Source: Devosia ureilytica (GTDB lineage Bacteria > Pseudomonadota > Alphaproteobacteria > Rhizobiales > Devosiaceae). From it: a stretch of 64,000 nt of DNA. The notes below the pieces were generated by a model. The model saw only the letters and a list, made by a program, of their open reading frames with translations. It made no database searches and was not told where the DNA came from. Where the stretch lies: contig NZ_JAMZCU010000003.1 in NCBI RefSeq assembly GCF_024273195.1, forward strand, positions 248,001 through 312,000, read 5' to 3'. The translations under genes were made by a program, and so were the position numbers. The stretch's first letter is position 1. Every line of letters starts with the position of its first letter. Positions 28,508-38,440 of this stretch are shown here, in pieces.

Positions 28508-28876
28508 TTAGCTGGCAGAACCCACAAGCGCATCGAGCGCAGTCGCGACATCGCGCTGCGTATAGGGTTTTACGATCACCGGATGATCCTGCCATTCGGG
28601 GGGAAGTCCATCGCGTCCATAGCCGGTGGCAAAGAGGATCGGCACCCCCCGGTCGGCCAGGATGCGGGCTGCCGGAAATACTGTCGTGCCACCGATATTG
28701 ACGTCGAGAATAGCCGCGTCCGGGGGCTCGATGCTCGCCGCGAGACGCTCCGCATCTGCCAGCCACATGGCCTGGGCGGCAACAGTCCAGCCCAAATCAC
28801 CGAGCATGTCTTCAAGATTGATCAGAACGAGCGTTTCATCCTCGACCACAAAGATGCGGCGCCGATCACTGTACAA
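28508..28876 (-). CDS. Single-domain response regulator
   Basis: A 122-residue receiver only. Acidic pocket FVVEDETLVLINLEDML, phospho-Asp in AAILDVNIGGTTVFP (near residue 54), and Lys in VIVKPYTQRDV. It starts inside the last 11 bases of the kinase gene, so it is its cognate partner. The LDVNIGG form is common among receivers paired with HWE/HisKA_2 kinases in Alphaproteobacteria. Confidence 0.92.
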   Translation of the reverse strand: MYSDRRRIFVVEDETLVLINLEDMLGDLGWTVAAQAMWLADAERLAASIEPPDAAILDVNIGGTTVFPAARILADRGVPILFATGYGRDGLPPEWQDHPVIVKPYTQRDVATALDALVGSAS

Positions 28877-30311
28877 ACTGGTTCTCCTGAACCTGATAGG
28901 CAGAGAGCGGGATAACGAGACGTGCCGTCACCCCAGTATCTTCATAATGCAGATCAAGCGATCCGCCCATTTCCCCAGTTACCACGGTGCGCAGCAATCG
29001 CGAACCAAAGCCACGTTGCGCGGGCTCGCGGGCCGCCGGTCCGCCCTGTTCGACCCAATCGAGGATGAGGCTTTCATCATCCCCATCCTGCCAGTTAACG
29101 GCAAGGGTGCCGGTGGGCGTCGAGAGTGCGCCATGCTTGGCGGCATTGGTTGCCAACTCATGCAGCACCATGGCCAGCGCCACCGTAGCCTTGGCGTTGA
29201 CGACCAGCGTGGGCCCGGCAAAGCGCACCTGTTCGGACTCAAAGGCGCTCAGCTCCTGACGAACAAGATGGCCGATTTCGGTGTCATTCCATTGCCGGTC
29301 GCTGAGCATGGTGTGGGCCTTGGAAAGGGCGATAATCCTAGCCTCAAAGGCCTGCCGGGCCGCCGAGATGTCCGTCGCATTGCGCAGCGTCTGGCTGGCA
29401 ATGGACTGCACCGTCGCCAGCGTGTTTTTCACGCGGTGATTCAATTCGTCGATCAGCAGGCGCTGGCGCTGCGCCGCGCGCACGGATTCGGTGCGATCCA
29501 TGCCTTGGACGAACACCCCGGTGATATCACCGGCGCCGTTGCGGATCGGATTGTAGGAGAAATCAAGGAAGGTCTCCTGTGCCGGCTTGCCGGGTTCATT
29601 CTCCAACATCACGCGCGCGCCCTCGGCAGCATGGACGATGCCCTCGCCATAGACCTGGTCGAGCACGCTCACGATGCCCTGCTCCACCATTTCGGGCAGC
29701 GCCTTGGCGATTGGCAGGCCAATAACGCTGCGCCCACCGATCAACCGCGCATATGAATCCGAGGAGAAAGTGAAGATGTGCTCGGGGCCCGAGAGCACCG
29801 CGAAAAAGGCCGGAGCCTGCTGAAACAGCCGACGGAAATCAGCACTTGCGCGCTCGGCTTCGCGGGTGCGCTCAATGAGGCTGGTTTCCGCCGACAACGA
29901 GGTGAAGGGCAGCGTTGCCGCCTCGCGCATACGCACCAGTTCGGTCACGTCCACAGTGTTTTGCAGCACAAATTCCACACCGCCATCATCACCGAACACC
30001 GGCACATGCACGGCGGTCCAATAGCGGTTCTGAAACGTGCCGTCTCCCTTCGGGATCGGATAGGGAAGGAAAGCCAGGGTGTCGGTTTCGCCGGTGGCTA
30101 CAACGCGCTCAAGGGACAGCAGAAGGCGTCTTCCGCTCTCGCCCGGATTGGGGAACATGTCCATGATATATCGGCCACGCAACTCATCGAGTGTTCGACC
30201 CGTGGTCGCAACATAGGCGGCGTTGGCGCCCACAAATCGAAGATCCTTGTCGAGCACCATGAACGGACTGGGAAGCGCCGCGAAGATGTGCGCGTAGTCA
30301 ACCTCAGCCAT
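28866..30311 (-). CDS. PAS-domain HWE/HisKA_2-type sensor histidine kinase
   Basis: A 481-residue soluble kinase. A PAS domain at residues 1-125 (FMVLDKDLRFVGANAAYVATTGRTLDEL) and a second at about 165-285 (FFAVLSGPEHIFTFSSDSYARLIG) precede the H-box LLIDELNHRVKNTLATVQSIA (His near 290) and the ATP domain (MVLHELATNAAKHGALS, GFGSRLLRTVV). No membrane segment, so it senses a cytoplasmic cue such as light, redox or a small molecule. A conserved flavin-binding Cys motif (NCRFLQ) was not seen, so it is not a clear LOV protein. Confidence 0.92.
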   Translation of the reverse strand: MAEVDYAHIFAALPSPFMVLDKDLRFVGANAAYVATTGRTLDELRGRYIMDMFPNPGESGRRLLLSLERVVATGETDTLAFLPYPIPKGDGTFQNRYWTAVHVPVFGDDGGVEFVLQNTVDVTELVRMREAATLPFTSLSAETSLIERTREAERASADFRRLFQQAPAFFAVLSGPEHIFTFSSDSYARLIGGRSVIGLPIAKALPEMVEQGIVSVLDQVYGEGIVHAAEGARVMLENEPGKPAQETFLDFSYNPIRNGAGDITGVFVQGMDRTESVRAAQRQRLLIDELNHRVKNTLATVQSIASQTLRNATDISAARQAFEARIIALSKAHTMLSDRQWNDTEIGHLVRQELSAFESEQVRFAGPTLVVNAKATVALAMVLHELATNAAKHGALSTPTGTLAVNWQDGDDESLILDWVEQGGPAAREPAQRGFGSRLLRTVVTGEMGGSLDLHYEDTGVTARLVIPLSAYQVQENQFVQ

Positions 30312-30457
30312 ATGCTCAAACGCCCCGTTTTAGAAACGGGAACGCGATCCCGCCGAAGACCAGCAACGTCGCTTTTGCTGGAAAGTTCCATCAGGGCTCA
30401 ATTTTGTTCATTGAGATGCCAACGGACGGTGCGCCGACAGCGCGTTGGCCGGAAGCG

Positions 30458-30477
30458 AAAAAGGCGCAGCTTGCGCC
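30458..30477 (-). terminator. Intrinsic terminator of ettA
   Basis: GGCGCA / TGCGCC stem with a 3-base loop, followed on the minus strand by TTTTT, 17 bases beyond the ettA stop codon. Confidence 0.75.
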
Positions 30478-30493
30478 GCGCCCTTTTCTTTTC

Positions 30494-32149
30494 TTACCGC
30501 GTCAGCGGCTTGTAGGTCGCCCGCTTGGGATTGACCGCATCGGCGCCGAGGCGGCGCACCTTGTCGGCTTCATAGTCCTGGAAATTGCCTTCAAACCATT
30601 CGACATGGCTGTCGCCTTCAAAGGCCAGCATGTGCGTCGCGAGGCGATCGAGGAACATGCGATCGTGGCTGATGATCACGGCGCAACCGGCAAATTCCTC
30701 CAGCGCCTCTTCGAGCGCGGCAAGGGTTTCGGTGTCGAGATCGTTGGTCGGTTCGTCGAGCAGCAGGACGTTGGCGCCGCTCTTGAGCATCTTGGCCAGA
30801 TGCACGCGATTGCGCTGCCCGCCGGACAGATTTCCAACCTTCTGCTGCTGGTCGCCACCCTTGAAGTTGAAGGCCGAGGTGTAGGCGCGGCTGTTCATTT
30901 CGCGCTTGCCGAGCAGCAGCACTTCGTCGCCTTCCGAGATTTCCTCCCAGACGGTCTTGTTCGGGTTGAGCGCATCGCGGCTCTGGTCGACATAGCCCAG
31001 GTGCACATTTTCGGCGACAGTGACCGAACCAGCATCCGGTTTTTCCTGGCCGGTGAGCATCTTGAAGAGCGTAGTCTTGCCCGCGCCATTGGGACCGATG
31101 ATGCCGACAATGCCACCAGGCGGCAGCTTGAAGCTGAGATTGTCGATCAGCAGGCGGTCGCCAAAGGACTTGGAGAGACCTTCGACGTCGATGACATTGT
31201 GGCCCAGCCGTTCACCGGGCGGAATGATGATCTGGGCGGTCGAGGACTGGGTGCGCGCCTCGTTGATCTTGACCAGTTCATCATAGGCCTTGAGGCGGGC
31301 CTTGGACTTGGACTGGCGCGCCTGGGGCGACTGGCCCATCCATTCGCGCTCGCGCTCGAGCACCTTGGCACGGGCCGCGTCCTCGCTCTTTTCCTGGGCA
31401 AAGCGCTTGGCCTTGGCATCGAGATAGGCGGTGTAATTGCCTTCGTAGGGCACGCCCCGGCCGCGGTCGAGCTCGAGAATCCAGCCCGTGACATTGTCGA
31501 GGAAGTAGCGGTCGTGGGTGATGATCAGCACCGCGCCTTCAAACTCGCGCAGGTGGCGTTCGAGCCAGGCGGTGGTCTCGGCGTCCAGATGGTTGGTCGG
31601 CTCGTCAAGCAGCAGCATGTCGGGCTTGGAAAGCAGCAACGCGCACAGGGCCACGCGGCGCTTCTCGCCACCGGAAAGATTGGTGACCTCGGCATCGCCG
31701 GGCGGGCAGCCGAGGGCCTCCATCGCTACTTCCACCTGAGATTCGAGATCCCACAGGTTCTGCGCGTCGATCTGGTCTTGCAGCGCGGTCGCCTCGTCGG
31801 CGGTCTCGTCGGAATAGTTCATCATCAACTCGTTGTAGCGGTCGACGATGTCCTTCTTTTCCTTGACGCCCAGCATGACGTTGCCCAGCACGTTCAGCGT
31901 CGGATCGAGCTGCGGTTCCTGGGCAAGGTAGCCCACCTTGGCGCCATCGGCGGCCCAGGCTTCGCCCGAAAATTCGGTATCAATGCCAGCCATGATCTTG
32001 AGCAGCGTCGACTTGCCCGAGCCATTCGGGCCCAGAATGCCGATCTTGGCATCGGGGTAGAAGGAGAGGTGGATGTTATCCAGCACCTTCTTGCCGCCGG
32101 CATAGGACTTACTCATTCCGTGCATGTGATAGATGAACTGGCGCGCCAT
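30494..32149 (-). CDS. ettA: Energy-dependent translational throttle protein EttA (ABC-F)
   Basis: A 551-residue ABC-F ATPase without membrane parts. Two ATPase modules: Walker A GPNGSGKSTLL and GPNGAGKTTLF, signatures LSGGEKRRVALCALLL and LSGGQRNRVHLAKML, Walker B MLLLDEPTNHLD and VLLLDEPTNDLD. The linker and the start (MARQFIYHMHGMSKSY) match EttA, which binds the ribosomal E site and gates the first peptide bond according to ATP/ADP ratio. Confidence 0.96.
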   Translation of the reverse strand: MARQFIYHMHGMSKSYAGGKKVLDNIHLSFYPDAKIGILGPNGSGKSTLLKIMAGIDTEFSGEAWAADGAKVGYLAQEPQLDPTLNVLGNVMLGVKEKKDIVDRYNELMMNYSDETADEATALQDQIDAQNLWDLESQVEVAMEALGCPPGDAEVTNLSGGEKRRVALCALLLSKPDMLLLDEPTNHLDAETTAWLERHLREFEGAVLIITHDRYFLDNVTGWILELDRGRGVPYEGNYTAYLDAKAKRFAQEKSEDAARAKVLEREREWMGQSPQARQSKSKARLKAYDELVKINEARTQSSTAQIIIPPGERLGHNVIDVEGLSKSFGDRLLIDNLSFKLPPGGIVGIIGPNGAGKTTLFKMLTGQEKPDAGSVTVAENVHLGYVDQSRDALNPNKTVWEEISEGDEVLLLGKREMNSRAYTSAFNFKGGDQQQKVGNLSGGQRNRVHLAKMLKSGANVLLLDEPTNDLDTETLAALEEALEEFAGCAVIISHDRMFLDRLATHMLAFEGDSHVEWFEGNFQDYEADKVRRLGADAVNPKRATYKPLTR

Positions 32150-32276
32150 GGCGTCGAGACCTCTTGGGGGTGTTTCGAAGATTGGCGCCTATGTAGGCCA
32201 TGCCGTCGCCGGGAGCAACGCCCGGCGGAACGACATGGGCAGGCTCTCGTTGCCTAGGTGGCAAACAGGAGCATCC

Positions 32277-33896
32277 ATGTCTGATCTTTGGTACAAGAAT
32301 GCCATCATCTACTGCCTCGACGTCGAAAAATTCATGGACGCCGATGGTGATGGAGTGGGCGACTTCCGGGGTCTGGCCGACCGGCTGGACTACCTCGAAC
32401 GTCTCGGGGTGAACTGCCTCTGGCTCAATCCGTTCTTTCCCACGCCCAACCGCGACAATGGCTACGACATCACTGACTACTACGGCGTCGATCCGCGCCA
32501 CGGCACCCTGGGCGACTTCGTGGAATTCATGCATGCCGCCAAGGATCGGGGCATGCGGGTCATCATTGACCTGGTGGTCAACCACACGTCAATCGAGCAT
32601 CCGTGGTTCCAGTCGGCGCGCTCGTCGCCTGACTCCCCGTTTCGCGACTGGTACATTTGGAGCGACGAAAAACCCGCCGATGCCACAGACGGCATTGTCT
32701 TTCCCGGCGTGCAGAAGTCGGTCTGGACATACGACCGCAAGGCCGGCGCCTGGTACATGCATCGCTTCTATCCACATCAGGCCGACCTTAACGGCGCCAA
32801 TCCCGATGTGCAGGACGAGATCCTCAAGATCATGGGCTTCTGGCTGGCCCTGGGTGTCTCAGGTTTTCGTGTTGATGCGGTTCCATTCCTCGTCCAGACC
32901 AAGACCGGAAAGGCGGGAGAAGACTTCAGCCTGCTGACGCGGATGCATGATTTCCTCGCCTGGCGCCGCGCCGGTGCTGTCCTGCTGGCGGAAGCAGCGA
33001 TCTCCTACGACCGGACCGAAGACTATTATGATCAGGGCGACCGGATGAGCATGGTCTTCGACTTCCTGCTCAACCAGCACCTGATCCTGTCCTTCGCCAG
33101 AAAGACGGCCGCCCCGCTGCGCCAGGTATTGGAACGTCGCCCCCTGCCCGGCGGCACTGGTCAATGGGCAAACTTCATTCGCAGCCATGACGAATTGAGC
33201 CTGGAGCGGCTGAGCGAGCAGGAGCAGCAGGAATGTTTCGACGCCTTTGGCCCCAAGCCTGAACACCAGATTTATGGCCGTGGTCTGCGTCGTCGCCTGG
33301 CGGGCATGTTCGACGGCGATCAGACGCGGCTGTCGCTCGCCTACTCGCTGCTCTTTGCGCTACCCGGCACGCCGGTCCTGTGGTTCGGCGAAGAAATCGG
33401 GCTAGGGGAGAACCTCAACCTGCCCGAGCGGGAGGCTGTGCGTACGCCCATGCAATGGGCCGATGAGCGCAATGGCGGGTTTTCACCCAGCAAGGAGCCC
33501 AGGGAGGACCTGCCCAAGCCAAACGGCAAATTTGGCTACCACGCCGTCAACGTCGCGGAGCAGATCCGAAACCGGGATTCGCTGCTGCAAGCGGTTTCCG
33601 CGATGATCAGAACCCGTCGTTCAGCACCGGAAATCGGCTGGGGCGAAACCAGCCTGATCGATACTGGCGACGATGAGGTTCTGGTACTTGTCTCCCAGTG
33701 GCGCGGGGGGCGCGTGGTGACGCTGCACAATTTCTCCCCCAAACCCAAATCGATCAAACTCGAAATTGACGCGATAGAGCGTTACCTGCCCATGCTCTCT
33801 ACCGAGGGCACGCTGGCGCCCTTCCCTGCCGAGCAGCCCGTGGACATCCCGCCCTATGGCTATTGCTGGCTACGGTGCGATCAGGAGCGCCGCTAG
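32277..33896 (+). CDS. GH13 alpha-amylase family enzyme, trehalose synthase/alpha-glucosidase-like
   Basis: A 539-residue glycoside hydrolase family 13 enzyme, start MSDLWYKNAIIYCLDVEKFMD with AGGA upstream. Catalytic residues are visible: nucleophile Asp in GFRVDAVPF, acid/base Glu in VLLAEAA, and transition-state Asp in RSHDEL. DADGDGVGDFRGL and NRDNGYDITDYYGVDP resemble trehalose synthases (maltose isomerising), but no maltokinase domain or treZ/treY gene is nearby. It may rearrange or hydrolyse alpha-glucosides. Divergent from ettA. Confidence 0.88.
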   Translation: MSDLWYKNAIIYCLDVEKFMDADGDGVGDFRGLADRLDYLERLGVNCLWLNPFFPTPNRDNGYDITDYYGVDPRHGTLGDFVEFMHAAKDRGMRVIIDLVVNHTSIEHPWFQSARSSPDSPFRDWYIWSDEKPADATDGIVFPGVQKSVWTYDRKAGAWYMHRFYPHQADLNGANPDVQDEILKIMGFWLALGVSGFRVDAVPFLVQTKTGKAGEDFSLLTRMHDFLAWRRAGAVLLAEAAISYDRTEDYYDQGDRMSMVFDFLLNQHLILSFARKTAAPLRQVLERRPLPGGTGQWANFIRSHDELSLERLSEQEQQECFDAFGPKPEHQIYGRGLRRRLAGMFDGDQTRLSLAYSLLFALPGTPVLWFGEEIGLGENLNLPEREAVRTPMQWADERNGGFSPSKEPREDLPKPNGKFGYHAVNVAEQIRNRDSLLQAVSAMIRTRRSAPEIGWGETSLIDTGDDEVLVLVSQWRGGRVVTLHNFSPKPKSIKLEIDAIERYLPMLSTEGTLAPFPAEQPVDIPPYGYCWLRCDQERR

Positions 33897-34576
33897 AGCT
33901 CGGCCAGCAGCCAGGCTCCCACCGGCCAAGTGGCCTTGAAATGGGATAGCGCCAGTTCAACAAACCCTGGCGCGAAGGCCACTTCGGCGGGCAGCTTCAC
34001 TGTCGCCGTCAATCCTTCGAACAGCAGGAATTCTGCCCGGTCGGGATCGGCCGCAAAGCCATTTGGCGGTCGCTTGCGCGTTTTCTCGCCGATATCATAG
34101 GCGCCAGCGGCCTCGACGGCGGCAATGGCTGCCTGCAGAGCCTTGCCTGAGCGCGGCAGCACGATGGCGTGGCGGAAGCTTTCAAGCATGTCCTTGTCGA
34201 ACTGATGAATACCGACACCCATGAAAACCTCGTCCGCAGTGACGCGAAGGTAGAAACCGGGACTGGACCAACCCTTCTTCTCGCCGTGCCAGAACCAGAA
34301 ATCGAGATGCGCCTTGTAGGGCCGCTTATCCTTGGAAAAGCGCACGTCGCGGTTCACGCGCATGATCGAGCCATTGATGCGTGGCTCGGCGTGGACACCG
34401 GGCGAGATTTCAGCAAGCCTTGGCCCGATAGCCGCGACAAACGCCTTGCCCGGCTCGACATAGCCCGCCTCGTAGAGCGCACGGTTGCCGTCAAACCAGG
34501 CTTTCTCGTTGTGTGCTGCAATCCCGGCAAGGAACTGCCTTGTCGCATCGGGAAATCTGTCGAATGCCGCGCTCAT
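33893..34576 (-). CDS. DUF2461 family protein
   Basis: A 227-residue protein with the blocks FLAGIAAHNEKAWFDGNRALYEAG, INGSIMRVNRDVRFSKDKRPYKAHLDFWFWHGE and GFYLRVTADEVFMGVGIHQF, all hallmarks of DUF2461. No function is established. It overlaps the molybdoenzyme gene upstream by 4 bases and the convergent GH13 gene by 4 bases. Confidence 0.92.
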   Translation of the reverse strand: MSAAFDRFPDATRQFLAGIAAHNEKAWFDGNRALYEAGYVEPGKAFVAAIGPRLAEISPGVHAEPRINGSIMRVNRDVRFSKDKRPYKAHLDFWFWHGEKKGWSSPGFYLRVTADEVFMGVGIHQFDKDMLESFRHAIVLPRSGKALQAAIAAVEAAGAYDIGEKTRKRPPNGFAADPDRAEFLLFEGLTATVKLPAEVAFAPGFVELALSHFKATWPVGAWLLAEL

Positions 34577-36744
34577 CGAGCGACTACCTCCACCTTCACC
34601 GATTTGAACGCTGGTGTCTTGCTGCGCGGATCGACCGCCTGCCCCACCAGCACATTGGCCTCTGGATAGTACGCCAGCACCGACCCGCGCGGCAGGTCGA
34701 ACCGCGTGGCAAAGCCCTGCATCTGGCCGGCATCGGAAGTGACGCTAACCCCCTGCCCCTCGTCCAGGCCGCGCTGGGCCATGTCGTCGCCATTGAGAAA
34801 TATGGAAAGCCGCCCGGCCTTGCCGCGATAGCTGTCGGTTTCCTCATAGATGATCGAGTTGAACTGGCCCTCGCTGCGCACGGTGGCCAGCATCAGCTGG
34901 CCTGGCGCAGTGTCGGGAACCGGCACCACCACGAAATGCGCTTTGCCGTCCGGCGTGCCGAAGCTGGGCACATGCAGCACACGATTGCGAATGTGGAACT
35001 CGCGCTTGGCCACATCGATATCGGCTAATTCCTCCATGCCCGGAACGATGGCGGCGATGGCGTCGCGAAGGCGAGCGTGACCGGAAAAGGCTTCGAAATC
35101 GATGGGCGAAGCGGGCAGCATGCGCTTGCCCAACTGCCCCAGAATCCAGCTTTCGGGACGCACCGTCTCGATGCGAGAAATGCCACCATCGGAAAGGCGC
35201 ACGAAGTTGAACATGGATTCCTGGGTGGTCGGCTCCCACTCTTCATCGCGCGCCGCCACCGGCAGAATCATCGCTTCACCCTCGCCCAGGCCATGCACAT
35301 GCCCCTGGTTGAGCGTCGTCGTAAGAAAGAGCTTGAAACCGATCTGCGCCATGGCCCGGGTCGAGAACGCCGTGTCCGGCGTCGCCGCCCAGAGGTTGCC
35401 GCCCATGATTACCGCAGCATCGATCTCCCCGGCAGCAGCCTTCTGCATGCAGGCCATGGTGTCCAGCCCCGTTTCCCTGGGGAAGGTGACGTCAAACGTC
35501 TCTTCCATGCGCTTGAGCACATCACCCGCCAGCACGGGCTTGACCCCGATGGTGCCGATGCCCTGCACGTTGGAATGCCCGCGCAGCGGCAGAAGCCCGG
35601 CAAAGCGCTTGCCCACCATGCCGCGCAGCAGTGCGAGATTGGCGATTGCTTCCACATTGGACACGCCATGGACATGGTGGGTCATGCCCATGCCCCAGGC
35701 AAAGACGGCGTGCTTTGCCCGTCCATAGGCGGCCGCGACGCGCGCAATATCGGCCTGCGTCAACCCACAAGCCTCGGTAATCGTCGCCCAGCTCAGCGCC
35801 TCTATATCGGAAATAAAGGCGTCAAAGCCGGCGCCATGCGCGGCGATGAATGACTTGTCCTCCGTGCCCTGCTCCAGCACCGCCTTGCAGAGCCCCTTGA
35901 GCAGCGCAATGTCGGACCCGATCCGCGGTTGCAGATAATCCGAGGCGATCTCGCTGCCCCCCTTGAGCATGGAGATCGGCGATTTCGGCACCGCGAATTT
36001 GACCAGGCCCGGCTCCTTTGCCGGGTTGATGACGATCACCTGCCCGCCGCGTTCACGGCAATTCTTGAGCATGTGGATGAAGCGCGGGTGATTGGACGAT
36101 GGATTGGCCCCGATCACGAAGATCAGGTCGGCGCCGGTCAAATCCTCCAGCTCGATGGTGGCGGTGCCGGTGCCAATGGTGGTCTTCAGCCCCTCGCTGG
36201 TTGCCTGATGACAATAGTAGGAGCAATTGTTGACGTTATTGGTGCCGTAGGCACGGGCAAGCAATTGAAACAGGAACCCGGCCTCATTGGACGAGCGCCC
36301 GGAGGAATAAAAGAAACTGCGCTGCGGAGCGGTGTCTGCCAGGCGATGAGCGGCGTGATCGAGGGCAGTGTCCCAGTCGATGGGCTCGAACCGGTCGGCC
36401 CCGGCGCGGCGAAACAGGGGCGTGCCCAGCCGTCCCAATTGTTCCATTTCCCGACCGGAAAGCTCGGCCAGATCGGCAATCGTGTGCTCGAAAATCGGGG
36501 CCGGGATAGGCGGCTGGATATCGGTCGACTGCGCCTGCACAGACTTGTTGCAGACCGAGGGGAATTCCCCCAGCTCATTCGTCATGCCGCCCTGCTGCCC
36601 GCCCATGCCATAGGCACAGGCCTTGCAGGTATTCTTCGCCGTCAGCGCTTTGGCCGCCTTGCCCACGCCAATGCGACCAATGGTCGAAAGGGTATAAAGA
36701 ACCTTCTTGGGGCCGCCGCCCACGATATGGCTGGTATCACTCAC
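34573..36744 (-). CDS. FdhF/YdeP-family molybdopterin oxidoreductase
   Basis: A protein of about 723 residues of the formate dehydrogenase alpha/YdeP family that binds bis-MGD. The N-terminal cysteine motif NTCKACAYGMGG is the reduced cluster motif of this family. Further blocks: FFYSSGRSSNEAGFLFQLLARAYGTNNVNNCSYYCHQAT, VIGANPSSNHPRF, GMGMTHHVHGVSN and LPLRGHSNVQG. I choose the GTG at 36744 (MSDTSHIVGGGPKK) because GAGGAG lies 8 bases before it; an ATG at 36765 has no such site. The substrate of YdeP proteins is not settled. Confidence 0.92.
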   Translation of the reverse strand: MSDTSHIVGGGPKKVLYTLSTIGRIGVGKAAKALTAKNTCKACAYGMGGQQGGMTNELGEFPSVCNKSVQAQSTDIQPPIPAPIFEHTIADLAELSGREMEQLGRLGTPLFRRAGADRFEPIDWDTALDHAAHRLADTAPQRSFFYSSGRSSNEAGFLFQLLARAYGTNNVNNCSYYCHQATSEGLKTTIGTGTATIELEDLTGADLIFVIGANPSSNHPRFIHMLKNCRERGGQVIVINPAKEPGLVKFAVPKSPISMLKGGSEIASDYLQPRIGSDIALLKGLCKAVLEQGTEDKSFIAAHGAGFDAFISDIEALSWATITEACGLTQADIARVAAAYGRAKHAVFAWGMGMTHHVHGVSNVEAIANLALLRGMVGKRFAGLLPLRGHSNVQGIGTIGVKPVLAGDVLKRMEETFDVTFPRETGLDTMACMQKAAAGEIDAAVIMGGNLWAATPDTAFSTRAMAQIGFKLFLTTTLNQGHVHGLGEGEAMILPVAARDEEWEPTTQESMFNFVRLSDGGISRIETVRPESWILGQLGKRMLPASPIDFEAFSGHARLRDAIAAIVPGMEELADIDVAKREFHIRNRVLHVPSFGTPDGKAHFVVVPVPDTAPGQLMLATVRSEGQFNSIIYEETDSYRGKAGRLSIFLNGDDMAQRGLDEGQGVSVTSDAGQMQGFATRFDLPRGSVLAYYPEANVLVGQAVDPRSKTPAFKSVKVEVVAR

Positions 36745-36808
36745 GAAGCAGTCTCCTCGCCCCATTGTCCGTCACACACGGGCACCGGGGCAAGGGGCAG
36801 TCTGCGTG

Positions 36809-37624
36809 CTAGTTCGACATCGTGCTCCGATGCGCCCAGCCGGTCATGCGCTTTTCGACCCACGCCATCAGCGCGTACATGACGATGCCTTCGATGGCGA
36901 GCATGAGGAGGCCAGCGAACACCAGTGGCACGTTGAAGTTGGACTGGGCCGACGCCATCATGTTCCCCAACCCCGAATTGGACGCAACGGTTTCGCTTAC
37001 CACAGAGCCGACAAAGGCCAGCGTGATTGCCACCTTCAGCGAGCCGAAGAAATAGGGCATCGAACGCGGGATGCCGACCTTGAGCATGATGTCGAGCTTC
37101 TTGGCCCCCAGCGCCCGCAACACATCCTCGGTCTCCGGCTCGATGGTCGCAAGGCCAGTGGCCACATTGACGACGATGGGAAAAAAGGAAATCAGAAAGG
37201 CCGTCAGCACTGCCGGCACCGTGCCGATGCCGAACCAGATAACGAGGATCGGCACCAGCGCCACCTTGGGGATGGCGTTAAACCCGACCATGATAGGGTA
37301 AAGCCCGGCATATATGGTCTTTGACCAGCCAATGAAGAGGCCAATGCCAAGGCCAGCCACGATGGCGATGATGAAGCCAAGCACCGTGGTGTAGAGCGTT
37401 TGCAGCGAGTTCTTCCAGATGGGCGACCAATACTGGACAATGGCCTCGAACACCCGCGTCGGCGTCGGGAAAATCGTGTGTGGCAGGCCGGAGAGGCGCA
37501 CCCCAATCTCCCAGATGACGAATAGGCCGATGGTGTACAGCACCGGCGAAAGCTGCACCCAGTTCAGCTTGAAGGCAGGTTTCGGCGCCGTGGCGACGGG
37601 AGGGGCAATTTGGGTCGTGGTCAT
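36809..37624 (-). CDS. ABC transporter permease, nitrate/sulfonate/pyrimidine type
   Basis: A 271-residue protein with six membrane segments and the EAA loop EDVLRALGAKKLDIMLKVGIPRSMPYFF, typical of SsuC/TauC/ThiX permeases. It overlaps the ATPase gene by 4 bases. Together with the binding protein it imports a small anionic or heterocyclic compound that cannot be named from sequence. Confidence 0.92.
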   Translation of the reverse strand: MTTTQIAPPVATAPKPAFKLNWVQLSPVLYTIGLFVIWEIGVRLSGLPHTIFPTPTRVFEAIVQYWSPIWKNSLQTLYTTVLGFIIAIVAGLGIGLFIGWSKTIYAGLYPIMVGFNAIPKVALVPILVIWFGIGTVPAVLTAFLISFFPIVVNVATGLATIEPETEDVLRALGAKKLDIMLKVGIPRSMPYFFGSLKVAITLAFVGSVVSETVASNSGLGNMMASAQSNFNVPLVFAGLLMLAIEGIVMYALMAWVEKRMTGWAHRSTMSN

Positions 37625-38412
37625 GCTGCGGCCCTCGCGGTGGCGATTTCCCCGTGCAGCTTCTGCACCATTTCGTTGAAGGCCGGCTCGTAGAGCAGGT
37701 CGAGCTGACGCGGCCGCTCGAAGGGCACCACATGCTCGGAAATGATGCGGCCCGGGCGGGCACTCATCACCACCACCTTGTCGGCGAGGAACACGCTTTC
37801 GCGCAGATCATGCGTAACCAGGGCGATGGTAACGTCCTGGCTGGCATGCAGATCACGAATGACGCACCAGAGTTCCTCGCGCGTAAAGGCATCGAGCGCC
37901 CCGAAGGGTTCGTCGAGCATCAGCAATTCAGGCTCATGGATCAGCGCGCGGCACAGATTGGCGCGCTGCTGCATGCCGCCCGACAGTTGCCATGGGAACT
38001 TCTCGCCAAAACCCTTGAGGCCGACGGTCTCCAGGAGGGCTTCGGCCTTGGCGATATAATCCGCCTTGTGCGCGCGAAGGCGGTGCCGGTGCCGCTCGAC
38101 GATTTCGAGCGGCAGGAGGATATTTTCCAGCGTCGTCCGCCAAGGCAGCATGGTCGGGTTCTGGAAGGCCATGCCAACAATTGAGACGGGCTTGGTCACC
38201 TGGCTATTGGCGACAATGACCGTACCCGACTGCGGGATATGAAGGCCCGTGGTCAACTTCATCAATGTGGACTTGCCGCAACCCGACGGCCCCACCACGG
38301 CAACAAACTCACCGCGATTGATCTTGAGATCGAGCCCGCTCACCGCCAGCGTGCCTTCCGGCCCACCATAGCGCATGTCGACATTTTCAATTGAAACCAA
38401 TGGCGTAGCCAT
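37621..38412 (-). CDS. ABC transporter ATP-binding protein, nitrate/sulfonate/pyrimidine type
   Basis: A 263-residue ATPase, start MATPLVSIENVDMRYGG. Walker A GPSGCGKSTLM, Q-loop MAFQNPTMLPWRTTLEN, signature LSGGMQQRANLCRALI, Walker B LLMLDEPFGALD and switch VTHDLRESVFLAD. The LPWRT segment after the Q-loop is typical of the SsuB/TauB/ThiZ group. Coupled to the permease by a 4-base overlap. Confidence 0.93.
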   Translation of the reverse strand: MATPLVSIENVDMRYGGPEGTLAVSGLDLKINRGEFVAVVGPSGCGKSTLMKLTTGLHIPQSGTVIVANSQVTKPVSIVGMAFQNPTMLPWRTTLENILLPLEIVERHRHRLRAHKADYIAKAEALLETVGLKGFGEKFPWQLSGGMQQRANLCRALIHEPELLMLDEPFGALDAFTREELWCVIRDLHASQDVTIALVTHDLRESVFLADKVVVMSARPGRIISEHVVPFERPRQLDLLYEPAFNEMVQKLHGEIATARAAA

Positions 38413-38440
38413 ATCGCCTCGCAATAGCCTGGAAAAGGAC

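Noticed and set aside
28866..30311. PAS kinase as a LOV blue-light receptor
   Set aside because: The flavin-adduct motif with its Cys was not found in either PAS domain.
30404..32257. A 617-codon plus-strand open frame opposite ettA
   Set aside because: ettA shows full ABC-F motifs in the other strand; the long frame is the usual high-GC shadow.
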